A program made the translations under genes and the position numbers. Of a stretch of DNA of 64,000 nt, positions 32,328 to 43,569 are shown one piece after another (the stretch's first letter is position 1; each line of letters starts with the position of its first letter). The stretch is from Ectobius pallidus. Lineage: Eukaryota; Arthropoda; Insecta; Blattodea; Ectobiidae. The stretch covers positions 122,050,043 to 122,114,042 of the forward strand of contig CAXKWD010000004.1 of the NCBI GenBank assembly GCA_964059195.1, in the 5' to 3' direction. The notes below the pieces were generated by a model, which worked only from the letters and a program-made list of their open reading frames with translations, ran no database searches and had not been told where the DNA came from.

Positions 32328-34306
32328 GGCCGGGCGCAAGTTGAGACGCAGTTTGGTGACGTGAGGTGACGCAGAGTGACTTCTAACCTAACTTATTACT
32401 TTTCAATACGTCAAATAACAATACTGCAAGAAAAGAAGTCAAATTTTAATTAAGGTGTCATTATTATTATTATACAAAGAATTATCAAATATTACCAACT
32501 GACAAACAAAAAGAGATACAATGTTCAATAAATGTTCATGTGTATAATAAATAAAATCAACTTAGTATTTGACAATTGTATATAGACATGCTTTAATAAA
32601 ATGAATGTATATAATCCAAAATTTTTATTCACAATCGGATTCGAAACAATATATGGTGTTTATTAAGACTACTAGTATACAGGTTGAATTTCTTGCCAAA
32701 ACTTGAATTATCTTATACTAGTTGAATTCATACACTAAGCTGCATAATGAAGTTTATCAATAATAATGAGAAAATTATTGATCTTTTCGCGGAAATTAAA
32801 ACAAGAATAATCGATTTAATTTTTAAACGAATAGATCAAGCTTGAGCTGTAACAATTTAAATTACAGTAAGTAAAAAAGTTTGATTTTGTTCTTTTAGGG
32901 TCTTTTCAAGTTTCTGAATCAATTTTCTTTTTAAATATGTATATTTCCTTTTGCACAATATTCAAAACGAAGGCTAAACATTTTATGAAGCAGTAATCGC
33001 AGTAATTTTAGCTACGAGTCGACACTGGGAAGAATGTATTAATTTCCTACAAATTTAATTTTTTTTTAATGTAATGTTGCGAATACTTACATTCAGCGAT
33101 CATATATACATATAATTAATAATTATGATACGAAAATTCATCATTAAGACATAATAAATATATAATTTTTAATAAATATAATACCCTTTAATTTCTTATT
33201 TTTAATGTCACTATAACACTCAATCATTCAATTCAATTTAAATTAAGGTTACTTTACAAATTCCGGTGAGATACTAAGTTTAACTGAACGGGAAAACATT
33301 ATAAAGCGAAACGGAACTAATTGGTAAAATCATTTTGAGAAAATGTTTCATTTCAGAAACGTTTGTTAAGGAACATGGAGCAATTTTACTGTACATAATT
33401 ATAAAACATTTATGAAAGTAAGTTGAAAATAAATTTCAAGATGACTCCTTCATTTTATTTTTAATTACAAATCTGAAACTTCCCAACTAATTAATTCTTA
33501 TGGCTTATACTAGTTATGATATACATCTGTATAGAAAATATACACTTTTATGCCTGCTTATGCACCTTTTTCTTTTCGTCGAAAATCTACTGCATATAAA
33601 ATGTTATCTAAAACAAATGAAGGGTACAGCGGAAAACGAAAAAGGATAACAAATTGAACACATTGTATAGACATTAATTCAAGAAACGCTTTTGATTGAA
33701 AAGAGCATAGCAACAAACTGATAAACAATAAATATGAAGAGTTGAAGAGGGTTTGTTTACTTTCAGAGCGGACATCAATCTTTCAAACTGCATGGAGTAC
33801 GATCCTTTTTCCCCTATAATATTACCGCTTTCTGCCTAAACTAATTCCAAAATTCCAAATTCACTATTAGAAGGCATTATTATCTCAAAGTCCATAAAAA
33901 CGGACACTACTATAGCTTTTCCCTTGTTCCCTTCAAATAAATCCATCTTATTTAAGTATAAAAACATTATAAACAACTTTATCACATTTCTTTCCAACGC
34001 CCTTCGCAATTTCTTCCCAAATCTGAAATTTTAATTTGACATGTCGTACAATTTTTTCTCCCTCGACCTGCCATAATTAATTTCTTCTCAATGTCCATGG
34101 TGGACAAACAACTTTTCACGCGCAGTGAGAAGTCACTAGTGAGAAACTGTGGCACGATCACAAACGTCCGCAGCTCGTGACTCGTTGAATCTGCTTCACT
34201 TCACCCTGCGTGCGAACCTTCGTTGTTGTATTTAATTCTATGTTAAACTTACGGTGAGTCACCTCTACCTCACGTCACCAAACTGCGTCTCAACTTGCGC
34301 CCGGCC
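32328..34306. mobile_element. PIF/Harbinger-type non-autonomous element, 1.98 kb
   Basis: The first 40 bp (GGCCGGGCGCAAGTTGAGAC, then GCAGTTTGGTGACGTGAGGT) and the last 40 bp (34267-34306) are perfect reverse complements. TTA flanks both ends (32325-32327 and 34307-34309), the 3-bp TTA/TAA target duplication typical of PIF/Harbinger. The AT-rich interior has no transposase frame. GC-rich ends with an AT-rich core suggest a deletion derivative or long MITE. It lies just 3' of the ionotropic receptor gene. Superfamily assignment rests only on target duplication and termini. Confidence 0.8.
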
Positions 34307-34309
34307 TTA

Positions 34310-34513
34310 AGGTCATATAGAACATCTCTCTTGTAGCATGACAGTCGTTCCGGGCGGATCTCTACGTAGAGAAAATGCATTCACTGTAAATTTTCATTAT
34401 ACACAGATGCTATTATCTTATCCGTCTTTATCCATAAACAAAAGAACGGTTTAAAATTCACAATATTCTCAGAATAATTGTCACTTATGAAACATGTACA
34501 TGTACAAACTCGA
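34310..34513. other. 3' flank of the ionotropic receptor gene
   Basis: About 200 bp of AT-rich DNA between the Harbinger-type element and the receptor stop codon. It should hold the receptor 3' UTR and polyadenylation site; I see no canonical AATAAA on the minus strand here. Confidence 0.5.
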
Positions 34514-36451
34514 TTATCTTCTTTTATTTTTAAACCAGAAAAACGACAATAATTCTGCTAAGAATAAAACAAAACTGGAGATCAGACCAATATCCAACAA
34601 ATAAAATGAAGACACCAAGTGTGATGTAGATAGTGGTATGAATTCCATCAAAGGGGAAGAATTTCGCCGACTTTTCTTTTGTCCGCCTACAATGTCTCTC
34701 ATAAACTTCCCAATAAATCCAAACTCCCTCAGATTATTAATACACTTATTGACATGCAGAAAAACTGAACTTCCTCTCGGCATCAAGAACACAACATTTA
34801 AATAAAACACGATATCACTGACAGGTACTAAAGTACTTTTCCCATTATCTGTGATGTATGTATCAGCATTATATTCATAATAAAACGTATTCGACAACAC
34901 AGCCATGCCGCTTTTGTTAAATGCATATTCAATGCTTTGACCTTGGGTGAAAGTTGTGTAATATGGGTGCATCCTTGCCAAAGTATCGTAATCAAGAAAT
35001 TGAGATTGAAATGAACTTAGCACAAGCATGTAATCAGTATTCAGCAGTTCTTCCATGCTAGTGATCTGAGCCTGTAACCCAGGTTCAATTATGTAACTTA
35101 TAAAGAATGCCTGGAATACGGTGTTTATGCAATGCGAGTATATTGCCCATGAAAATAAGAGCATTCTAAGAATGCTCGTTTCTGGGATACTGGGTATAGA
35201 ACCCATAAGAAACGAATCCCAAGTGTACATAACACAATTCGAGAAGTCCGCATAAGCTTTGTCATTAACTTGAGCCGCGAGCAGCCAAAACATCAATGCT
35301 GCAGTCAAAATGGCAACTAAGCACATAATCCAGGTACCTATAGAAAATACACGTGTGGGGCCTAACCAACGCGGATATTCTTGTGGTCTTGGTGCATACC
35401 AAATTTCTCTGTCTATGAAGTAAGTGTTTGAAGTGTCAAATTTTAGAAAAGTCTCCAGAAAATTAATCCAACATCCTGCAACCAAATCTGTTCTTCTATA
35501 TGAAAGATCTCCTTTCATTCCAGTCCAAGAACCGTTGTCCTGCATAAAACCCCATGGATATTCTTCAGTGTGCTGAATCAGCTGTATAGTTATATTGAGT
35601 GCCTCTGCTATATATCTTAATACTTTTATGTCTAATCCATCGGTAGAGTATATATCTAGCTTTAGAGCTAGAAGATCCTCTTCGTTGATTATCACGAAAG
35701 GAGGGTAATCTGCTACTGAAACTCTGAATATGCAACCCCTAAATTCTAGTGGAATTTTGTTAAAAAATGGGTCTTGCAAGCTTTCATTAATTGTATTAAT
35801 ACTCCAAGTATATAAGAGAATTGGTTCATTGTAGTTGACACATGGCCGATTAGACTCAAATTCAAAATAATTTGAGTACACATAAACTAAATTACCATTT
35901 TCATTCTTATAATCTTCATAGGAGTCAACCAAAACTATTGAGTTGAGTAAATTGCGTCGCCAGAATTCTTTTAAAACAATAGTAACCATGTTTTTACTTG
36001 CAGGATCTTCACAAAACAACAGGACAACAAAACGTCCTCTTGGATTCCAAGCGGGAAGAGACTCTAAGATGTTCAACTGTAAAATCATGTCATTTATCAA
36101 TGTTTCTTCGTGTTGATGATTTAAAATGATTATATAGCTACCATGAACGACATGATTTCTTGTATCCCAAAATAATGGATCCTTGTTTTTGTGAACTTCC
36201 TTGGACGGGCTAGTAACAATAATCGACCAATTCAAAGCCGAGTGAAACTGCTCTACGAGGTCATTCCAATCCAAAGACGGTACACTTTCTCTTGAGTTAG
36301 AAAATACGATTATGTATTCTGACGACAAATATTTCCTAGCAATAAATTTCACACATTCAACAATAGTAACGTTTTCAGTAGAAATTCCACAGAAAATGCT
36401 GAAATTTATAATCCCCAATATGTACATTAATTCCAGTAGTGTGTTTTTCAT
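34514..36451 (-). CDS. Divergent ionotropic receptor (IR), single exon
   Basis: An uninterrupted 645-residue frame fits an insect chemosensory ionotropic receptor, a plasma-membrane ligand-gated cation channel subunit of sensory neurons. Residues 1-22 look like a signal peptide. About 25-235 is a divergent extracellular N-terminal region. S1 of the ligand-binding domain runs about 241-365 (VADYPPFVI, DGLDIKVLRYIAEALNITIQ). TM1 is 371-393, pore region about 407-422, TM2 427-450 with QAFFISYIIEPGL in place of the glutamate-receptor SYTANLAAF. S2 is about 461-610, and TM3 612-638 precedes a short basic tail. Length 550-700 is usual. Lack of introns and strong divergence point to the lineage-expanded 'divergent IRs', often gustatory. 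The ligand cannot be predicted. The start at 36451 is chosen because it gives the signal peptide. No breaks are seen. Confidence 0.9.
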   Translation of the reverse strand: MKNTLLELMYILGIINFSIFCGISTENVTIVECVKFIARKYLSSEYIIVFSNSRESVPSLDWNDLVEQFHSALNWSIIVTSPSKEVHKNKDPLFWDTRNHVVHGSYIIILNHQHEETLINDMILQLNILESLPAWNPRGRFVVLLFCEDPASKNMVTIVLKEFWRRNLLNSIVLVDSYEDYKNENGNLVYVYSNYFEFESNRPCVNYNEPILLYTWSINTINESLQDPFFNKIPLEFRGCIFRVSVADYPPFVIINEEDLLALKLDIYSTDGLDIKVLRYIAEALNITIQLIQHTEEYPWGFMQDNGSWTGMKGDLSYRRTDLVAGCWINFLETFLKFDTSNTYFIDREIWYAPRPQEYPRWLGPTRVFSIGTWIMCLVAILTAALMFWLLAAQVNDKAYADFSNCVMYTWDSFLMGSIPSIPETSILRMLLFSWAIYSHCINTVFQAFFISYIIEPGLQAQITSMEELLNTDYMLVLSSFQSQFLDYDTLARMHPYYTTFTQGQSIEYAFNKSGMAVLSNTFYYEYNADTYITDNGKSTLVPVSDIVFYLNVVFLMPRGSSVFLHVNKCINNLREFGFIGKFMRDIVGGQKKSRRNSSPLMEFIPLSTSHLVSSFYLLDIGLISSFVLFLAELLSFFWFKNKRR

Positions 36452-36544
36452 GTTTTGGTGATAATAAAGTGTTGATATTTATTCCATGTCAGTATACATA
36501 ACGTCTAAGAAAGTAGTAGGATTTGATGTTCATTTATCCGTAAG

Positions 36545-36643
36545 AGCTTAAGGATGGTAGTCAAAAACATATTGATCAGCTTAAGGATGGTAGTCAGAAA
36601 CATATTGATCAGCTTAAGGATGGTAGTCAAAAACTTATTGATC
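36545..36643. repeat. Three tandem 33-bp repeats upstream of the IR gene
   Basis: Units start AGCTTAAGGATGGTAGTCA at 36545, 36578 and 36611 and differ by one to three bases. They sit about 95-190 bp 5' of the receptor start codon. A regulatory role is possible but unproven. The plus frame through them is a periodic artefact (33 is a multiple of three). Confidence 0.85.
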
Positions 36644-36659
36644 CACATCGTCTCTGAAG

Positions 36660-37354
36660 AAAGAATGTCCATTAAGAAAATTTTAATTCTGATTGTTTTC
36701 TTTTGCGAAAGTAGTAAACAATTAAAAACAGAATCTATTCCTATAAGGTGTGTTAGTTTCTTTCCACTAAATTCTAAAAAAAATTGAGAACCTACAACGA
36801 ATAAGAATTTATGAATTCTATTTTACAATAAAGGAACACAAACTATAAAACGTTCCATAAAACGGAGTTATGAAATCGATATTTTCATAGGATATTATTC
36901 AAATATGCTGTCACAATAAGTAGAATGATTAATAAATCATATCATTGGGTCGATATCAACTTTAGATTTTACTACCCTTAATAGGCCCATATCACTTGTC
37001 AAATTGCTAAGGAATTCTCAAAAATGTTGTAATTTTTCATCTATCATAGATTACCATCCATTATTTGTGAATAATAAAAAAAGTATCCAATTAGACCCAG
37101 TATCATGTTCAATGTGTATAACTTAAAGAACGTAAACCCATTTTTACAAAACAGCTAATAGATATTATATATTACATTACTATGTAGAAACTCAGACAGC
37201 TGTAAGTACATGCATGGATGTCATAGGACTGAAGTAGGGTTTTCGATATTTCATATAAAATAATACTCTATGAGACAGTTTTAACACTTCCTTTAAACGT
37301 ATTCAGTGTAACCAGTATGTGTGGGTTGAGCAACTAGGCCCATATTGGTATAAA
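36660..37354. other. Intergenic DNA, nothing recognised
   Basis: AT-rich sequence between the IR upstream repeats and a mariner-type fold-back. No frame, RNA gene or terminus is recognised. Confidence 0.5.
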
Positions 37355-37898
37355 TACGAGGGGCATACTGAAAGTCGTGATCAACATTTTTTTCACAATC
37401 TTAATCTTTATTTGTAAGTGAAACCAAGTACGGTATATCATCTCAATCTACAGACCTTTCTTTCACTTTTCCATATAGTTTCCGGTTTTTTTTCTTTCTT
37501 TTCTTTCTTTCTTTTTTTTCACCACACATGTTTCCCATCGTTCTGAAAGTTTGAAAATACCCTTGCGATGACTTCCGTTCCAGCTGACCGTCACTGACGC
37601 CATTCCATACTCTGTAGTTTTGTTTCAGGTTCATTACGGTTGGTCCTAATCCCCTGCGCTTGTAAATGTGAGGGTGCTTGCGGGTGAAGGAACCCACCTG
37701 GCCCCACACGCCATCCTTGTTTGCTAAGGGTATATGTCCAACTGCAAGTTTTGCAGCGATTTCATTCACAGTGATACGCCTTTCTCCTGGAACGGAATTC
37801 TATCGCAAGGGTATTTTTTTGAAACTTGTAACATGTGTTACAAAAAAAAAAGACTATATGGAAAAGTGAAAGAAAGTTCTGTAGATTGAGATGATATA

Positions 37899-38904
37899 CA
37901 GGGTGCGGCAAAACATCCTCCCTATTTTAAAGTTTGAATAAAAAACACATGGATCAAAATAAAGAAGCTGTATTAACATGAATGATTCTACACAGTGGGA
38001 AGTTTCATGTTTTGAACAATGAGTCACTCAAGTGGTGTCCTTCACTATCAATGCATTGTTGAATGCGACTTCGGAAATCCTCCATCGTTCTAACCAACAT
38101 TTCTTGAGGAATAAGACCAATCTCTTCCAATATTGCATTTCTTAGGGCTGGCAAAGTCCTCGGCCGATGTTTAAACACCTCACCCTTAAGATATCCTCAC
38201 AGAAAATAATCGCAGAATGTAAGGTCTGGTGATCGTGTTGGCCAGGAAATTTCGCCATGTAAAGAAATTAAGCGCCCGGGAAACATCTGTCTCAGCACTT
38301 GGAGAGAAATCCGAGCTGTGTGAGCGGTGGCTCCATCCTTCTGAAACCATACCTGTTCAGTCAGCAGTGCATTGAGTCTTAGTAAAAAAAAGTGTTGATC
38401 ATATGAGTGTATCTTTCAGAGATTACTGTCACAGTAGCACCACCCTCTTCAAAAAAAGTAAGGACCAATTATCCCGACTCTTCCAACTGCACACCATACA
38501 GTAACACGGTCGCTATGCAGAGGTTTTTCATGAAGTTCACGAGGGTTCTGTCCACTCCAATAACGGAAATTGTGCTTATTAACACATCCAGATAAGTGAA
38601 AATGTGCTTCATTACTAAAAAGGACCACAGCATCTTCTGGTACAGCTTCAAGGATGTTTGCACATGATCTTACATGGTTTTCATAATCATGTTGACACAA
38701 CTGATATGGTGAATCTTGCTATAAGAGCACGGTGACAGGATTAAGGTCTATTTACACTTCGCAGTGAGGTGAACTAATGTATTATACTGAAAACCCTAAA
38801 CTCCCACTGTGTAGGTATCATTAATATTAATACAGTTTCTTTATTTTGATCCATCTGTTTTTTATTTGATATTTAAAATAGGGAGGATGTTTTGCCACAT
38901 CCTT
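37899..38904 (-). mobile_element. Nested mariner-like element with transposase fragment
   Basis: Termini CAGGGTGCGGCAAAACATCC and GGATGTTTTGCCACATCCTT are near-complementary, with inverted homology over about 85 bp, and TA flanks both (37897-37898, 38905-38906). It interrupts the right arm of the outer fold-back, whose arms align again once it is removed. Length is 1006 bp. Confidence 0.85.
38449..38700 (-). pseudogene. Mariner-type transposase fragment
   Basis: The minus-strand frame includes FSNEAHFHLSGCVNKHNFRY, then a proline-poor stretch and HEKPLHSDRVTVWCAV...IIGPYFF. This is the well-known segment of a Tc1/mariner-like transposase around the first catalytic Asp, here apparently FSNE where the family usually has FSDE. 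The change of the catalytic Asp to Asn, together with loss of the flanking thirds, makes it inactive. Confidence 0.85.
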
Positions 38905-38984
38905 TACTTGGTTTTACTAACAAATAAAGATTAAGGTTAAAAATAAAAAAAATGTTGCTCACGACTTTCAGTATGCCCCTCGTA

Positions 38985-39900
38985 TTAAGAATTCTGACCT
39001 CAATTTGATGACATAACAGGTCCCAAAGAAAAGCAGGAAACGAAAATAGCGATAAAATGTCCAATTTAATAACAAAGTCATCACAAAGACACTTCCATAA
39101 TACAACCACTCATCTGCATTCCAACTACTATTTTATTAAAAAGACCTAAAATTTTCTATGAGATCGGATAATCTATGTATTAAACATATTTAATTTGACT
39201 ATTTAGCTCAAGAATCAATGACCCATCAAGCATAAGAATATTTCAACCAATAAAGAATAATAATTTCAACAAACCAAGAGTGTCTATTGTCATGCTTTTA
39301 TTGTTTTATGTTATCACTTTCATATTATCGAAACCACGTGCATTTGTTTTACATAAACCAGATAATTACTTTGATGAAGAGTGTTGGTAATAACTGCACG
39401 CAGCTCTACCAGGGCTATATTCAGATTCTCTCACCATCGATCTCGCATTCTCGCTTACAATGATACACATAGCAACGTATTTTGTTCAATTCTGGAAACA
39501 TTTTGAATACCGTGGGTAAGAATGGGTTAAACGAAGTATTTTTCCATCTTTTTATCCAAAAGCTCCTAGTTACAATTATGTATTCCTTCTAGAAAGTTTT
39601 CGAGTCTCGAAACCCTTCACTATCGAAAGGGGAATAAACATCGAACTTTATAGTTATATATATATATATATATATAATTCAGCTGTATTCATACTTCTTT
39701 TAACTACTAGGCTATATCAAGAGTTCGGGATCTGTGGAACTACTGAGTTTTAATTATTTCTATTATTAGTGAATTTTATGCAGTTAATTTCAATTGGTAT
39801 TAATTTAATATGATTCAGGATGAAAAGGTGAGGAAGATTCATGGTATGTAAATATCTAATTCAGCATTTGCCTTTACGATTGGGAGCGGAAATGTGTTAA
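38985..39900. other. Intergenic DNA with a short (TA)n tract
   Basis: A TA run lies at about 39655-39676. No gene or clean element end was recognised. Confidence 0.5.
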
Positions 39901-39934
39901 AATACATGACATAGTACCCTTGAGCTCGATCAAT

Positions 39935-40300
39935 AAAATAAATAGAATAATTAAAACCAACAGCTCAACAACCTTTAATTTATGTTGCCTAGGTCTTTCG
40001 ACAATCTTATATAATCTTTATGGCATCTTTAATCTGTAAATCATTAATAGAGTTGCGTAGCATAGTAAGATGCCCTGAAGATGACATAAGAGTGTCGAAA
40101 GGCCTAAGCAAAATAAAATATAGGTTGTTGAGCTGATGGATTAATTATTATTAATTTATTATTATTATCTTTAACACATTAACAGATCAACGCCAGCATA
40201 GAAAAATGTCCTGAAGATGATATAAGAGTGTCGAAAGGCCTAAGCGACATAAAATAAAGGTTAGTGAGCTGATGGTTTTAATCATTCATTTTATTTTGCA
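39935..40300. repeat. Repeat trio with CTGAAGA...GAAA cores
   Basis: Two direct copies (about 40060-40135 and 40205-40285) share CCTGAAGATGA, ATAAGAGTGTCGAAAGGCCTAAG and GTGAGCTGATGG-like ends, and one inverted copy lies at 39955-40045. Each direct copy has CUGANGA, then a short stem (GACA/TGTC), then GAAA, the order of the hammerhead ribozyme core. A convincing stem III and cleavage triplet were not found. Similar repeats with hammerheads occur in Penelope-like elements, so this may be a relic of such an element. Confidence 0.5.
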
Positions 40301-41938
40301 TGCGGTAATATCAACACGACGACTTTGCCCTTGGTGCAGGCAATGTTTTAAAACATCCAAATGTACCATAATTTACAAAAATAAATAAATAAATAAATAA
40401 AAAACCTAGCTTTATATAAATGAATAAAATTTAAACCCTGTTCATGTTTTCAAGCCTTAAATTTCAATTTGTTTTTTAGATTTTTAAGATGGATACTCCA
40501 GTTGCCCTAGTGAGGCAACCGATATTCAGTTTAAGATAAATTCTGGACATCCCTAATGTACACCGATGCTTCAGCTGAGTTATGTCCCACACCTGTCGGC
40601 TTTACACTTGTTACTTGTGACAGTAACACAGTAAGATTGGTCCTAAGCATGAGACAAGCAAATTGGCTATGTTTGTGTTAAAGATAAATAGTAAAACCAG
40701 TGTTTATCATTCGGAGAAGATATATCAGAAAATGATTCGTTCTGTCCTTACAGAACCAGACTCAGGTTATAAAATTTTGCAAAATAGATTTTATCATAGG
40801 TAGTATAACTAGACTCTGAATTTTATCGATAAATTAATTTTCATTAGCAACGAAGTTGCGGTAAATTTGTCTTGAGAGAATCCGGACCTCGAGTTATATT
40901 TGTTGTGACTATTTAGCGAATATTTACAAAATCAGACAGGAAATGAATAATTAAAAACCATAAAAATGAATAAAACGATCTCTTTTTGTCAATGTATGCG
41001 ACAAAGCAGATGGCAATATAGGACAATACAGGACACCTTGTGATACATCGAGGGACAATATCGTGAGCACCATGTAGCGGCATCTGATTACAGACGCACT
41101 ATCTAGATACAAAGATGTCAAATAATATCTTTTAGATTAGCCGAAATCGCCAACCTCGGCATGTTATGTATAAGGGATATGATTTTTAAATCTATCTGTG
41201 ATCCGGAAAAACAATTTTGATTTTTGGAAACAATTTCATTTCAAAAAATTAAACAAAAACGGTGCATTGAAAAAAGAGCGAAAAAGAGCGAGAGTTGTCA
41301 GCAACCGCTAAGTTTAACTTGAAATATTTATTGTGTTTTCATTAATATTACGTTAACTATTTCGCAAGTCCTGTGGTTTGTTTGATTATTTTATTCTTAT
41401 AGTTACTGAAGCAGTATTTCGGTGGTCAGTGTTTGGTGAAACAGTCTATACCGTATATGTTTTGAATATTTCAATTTGTCCCCAAGTTTTCAGGTTGTCA
41501 CCAGGAGTGCTGCAAATCTGTCCCCATTTTTCCATTGTCAAAGCAGTAAGTATCCAGTATTATCCTCTATTGTATTTGGCTGTTTGCGGTTATTAAGAAG
41601 ACTTTTCATCTAGTGTTATTAATACTGTGTTTATCATATTATATGAGTATTATAATGCTTCTCCACCCAAATTTATACGTTATTTTCATATCTCCTGTTG
41701 CTCATATCACCGCCGTTTCGAGAATACACTGCCTGTCCTATGCAATGTTTTAACACTGAGTTCAGCGTATTGCTCAATTGTGAAATTTCTCCAGTTGAAG
41801 CCACACCGTCAGCACATAGATTGTTTCGCGGCTTCTGCTATAACATGGCTGATGTAGCCTAGGTTTATCTATGTAGTGTTGTGTTGTTTAGTGCCATAGG
41901 CGCCAACTTCGGGGCTGCTTTGCATTTTCATCATCCCC
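40300..41938. other. Intergenic DNA, nothing recognised
   Basis: A short AAAT/AAATAAAT run lies at 40380-40402. Frames of about 75 codons near 41.4-41.86 kb have no recognisable domain. No RNA gene is seen. Confidence 0.45.
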
Positions 41939-41983
41939 AATAATAATAATAATAATGATAATAATAATAATAATAATAATAAC
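41939..41983. repeat. (AAT)n microsatellite, left of the retrotransposon tail
   Basis: AAT triplets with one GAT interruption end directly at the start of the open retrotransposon frame. A second AAT run follows the element at 42936-42961. Confidence 0.9.
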
Positions 41984-42813
41984 CCGGAGAGAATGTAGCG
42001 ACATCAGATAAACTATTAAACCAGTGGAGATCAAAATGCCTACATGGGAAGTATAGGGCTTGCATAGAGCAGCCACACATAGATACTGAAGCATCGCGAA
42101 AGTGGTTAATGAGTGGAAACTTATTCAAGGAAACGGAAGGTTTTGTAGCAGCCATACAAGATCAAGTAATACCAACGTTCAGCTACCAAAAGAGAATCAT
42201 GAAGCAAGCGGTAGAAAACATCATCTGTCGTATGTGTGGGAAAGCAGAAGAATCTATAAGTCATATAATATCTGGATGTGAGGTGATGGCACACAAGCAA
42301 TACCTTGATCGTCATAATAAGGTAGCCAATATTATTCACCAAGAACTGAAAAACATGTTCTTTGAAAAGGAACCTACAGTGCCCTGTTATAAATATGTTC
42401 CTTCTCCTGTATGTGAGGATCAGAGGTCGAAATTGTACTGGAATAGGAAGATCATCACAGATAAGACCATACAAAATAATATTCCAGATATTGTGCTTTC
42501 CTTGAAGGAAGAAAAACTCACCTACATCATCGACATTGCGGTTCCGTTAGCAGCCAATGTAGAAAAAGTTTATGGGGAAAAAATTAATAAATACTTACCA
42601 CTTGCTGATGAGATCAAGGCTATGTGGCATATGGACACTGTACAGATTGTGCCTATTGTGCTGGGATGTACTGGTGAGATTCCCTTCAAGCTTCAAGACA
42701 GTTTAAAGCGATTAAAAGTACAGAAATATTTGTACTTATCTATGCAGCGTGCGGTAATCCTAGAAACGTGTAACATCGTCAGAAGAGTTCTTGGGGAAAA
42801 AGTGGACCAGTAG
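41984..42813 (+). pseudogene. Retrotransposon ORF C-terminus: CCHC knuckle and RLE domain
   Basis: The frame is open from about 41984 with ATG at 42109, and ends at 42813. Numbered from that ATG, residues 40-57 form a Cys-Cys-His-Cys motif (CRMCGKAEESISHIISGC) followed by YLDRHNKVANIIHQEL. Residues 117-146 give TDKTIQNNIPDIVL and IIDIAVP, the PD...D signature of a PD-(D/E)XK restriction-like endonuclease. This pairing occurs at the C-terminus of LINEs that cut with an RLE (R2/R4/Dong-like groups) and not an APE. The reverse transcriptase is missing. No internal stop occurs, so truncation is recent or the fragment is conserved by chance. Confidence 0.75.
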
Positions 42814-42935
42814 AAGTTGTGTACAACAGGACAATTGTTGTTACTATATACATTTACAGTGTACTTACCTGCATGTAAAGCTGTATGTACATAAATATAT
42901 ACCTGTTTAGTTAAACAGAGAAATAAATAAAGGAA
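41984..42935 (+). mobile_element. 5'-truncated LINE tail with restriction-like endonuclease
   Basis: The coding homology starts immediately after the left AAT run, and the 3' UTR ends in AAATAAATAAAGGAAT followed by another AAT run. There is thus AAT repeat on both sides. The element retains only its C-terminal coding part and a short 3' UTR. Confidence 0.7.
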
Positions 42936-42961
42936 TAATAATAATAATAATAATAATAATA
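42936..42961. repeat. (AAT)n microsatellite, right side
   Basis: Eight or so ATA/AAT triplets followed by TATACATACATACAT. It may be the element's own 3' tail or the right half of a split target microsatellite. Confidence 0.85.
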
Positions 42962-42969
42962 TATACATA

Positions 42970-43569
42970 CATACATCCCAGTTCGCACAATTGTCCAAAC
43001 TAATGATACAAAGAAAATATCAGTGGTATGAGCTACCTTTCTGTGGCACAACTCGTTTGTTGTAATGAAGAAGGACTTTCAACATAAATTATATTAAACT
43101 TGAATGTGATTTTCCTTTTCTGAGTAAGCATCCCCATTACATTTTAGAAGTCGGTGCTACGTTTAGTGATATGTAATGCCTTGTTAGAAGATGATTTAAT
43201 TTTTTTGATTTAGTTATTATTTTTTTATTTATTTTAAAATTACATAAATACATAAATAATATATAAGGTCCTGAAACCCCGAAAGAGCCGGAGCTTGTGC
43301 TCGGGGGCAGTTCCATGCTTATATTTACATGATTTACATTATTGAAATATAATCTTAACCTAGAATTACCTTAAAACTAAATAGACAAAATATTGTGAAA
43401 TAGTACTGAGAGTAAATGTATGACTCAATTTATATAAAACAATTATACTAATGAAAAATAAATTATCATGATAGAAGTAGGTACCAAAAGATAAATTTGT
43501 ACATTTGCACATTCCTTCGGCATAAGATTCCATGAAATTCCACCAGTTAAAGAACTTAAAGAAAATGGC
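42970..43569. other. Intergenic DNA, nothing recognised
   Basis: AT-rich DNA including T-rich and AAATACATAAAT stretches near 43200-43260. No gene recognised. Confidence 0.5.

Larger units (their letters stand above)
37357..38982. mobile_element. Mariner-derived fold-back element (outer)
   Basis: Termini CGAGGGGCATACTGAAAGTC and complement are flanked by TA (37355-37356, 38983-38984). Without the nested element the body is about 0.62 kb, and inverted homology runs roughly 200 bp inward, through ATCTCAATCTACAGA and TACCCTTGCGAT. On the minus strand near 37770 a short frame reads MNEIAAKLAVGH, like the helix-turn-helix start of mariner transposases (V.EIA..L). No catalytic part remains. Confidence 0.85.
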
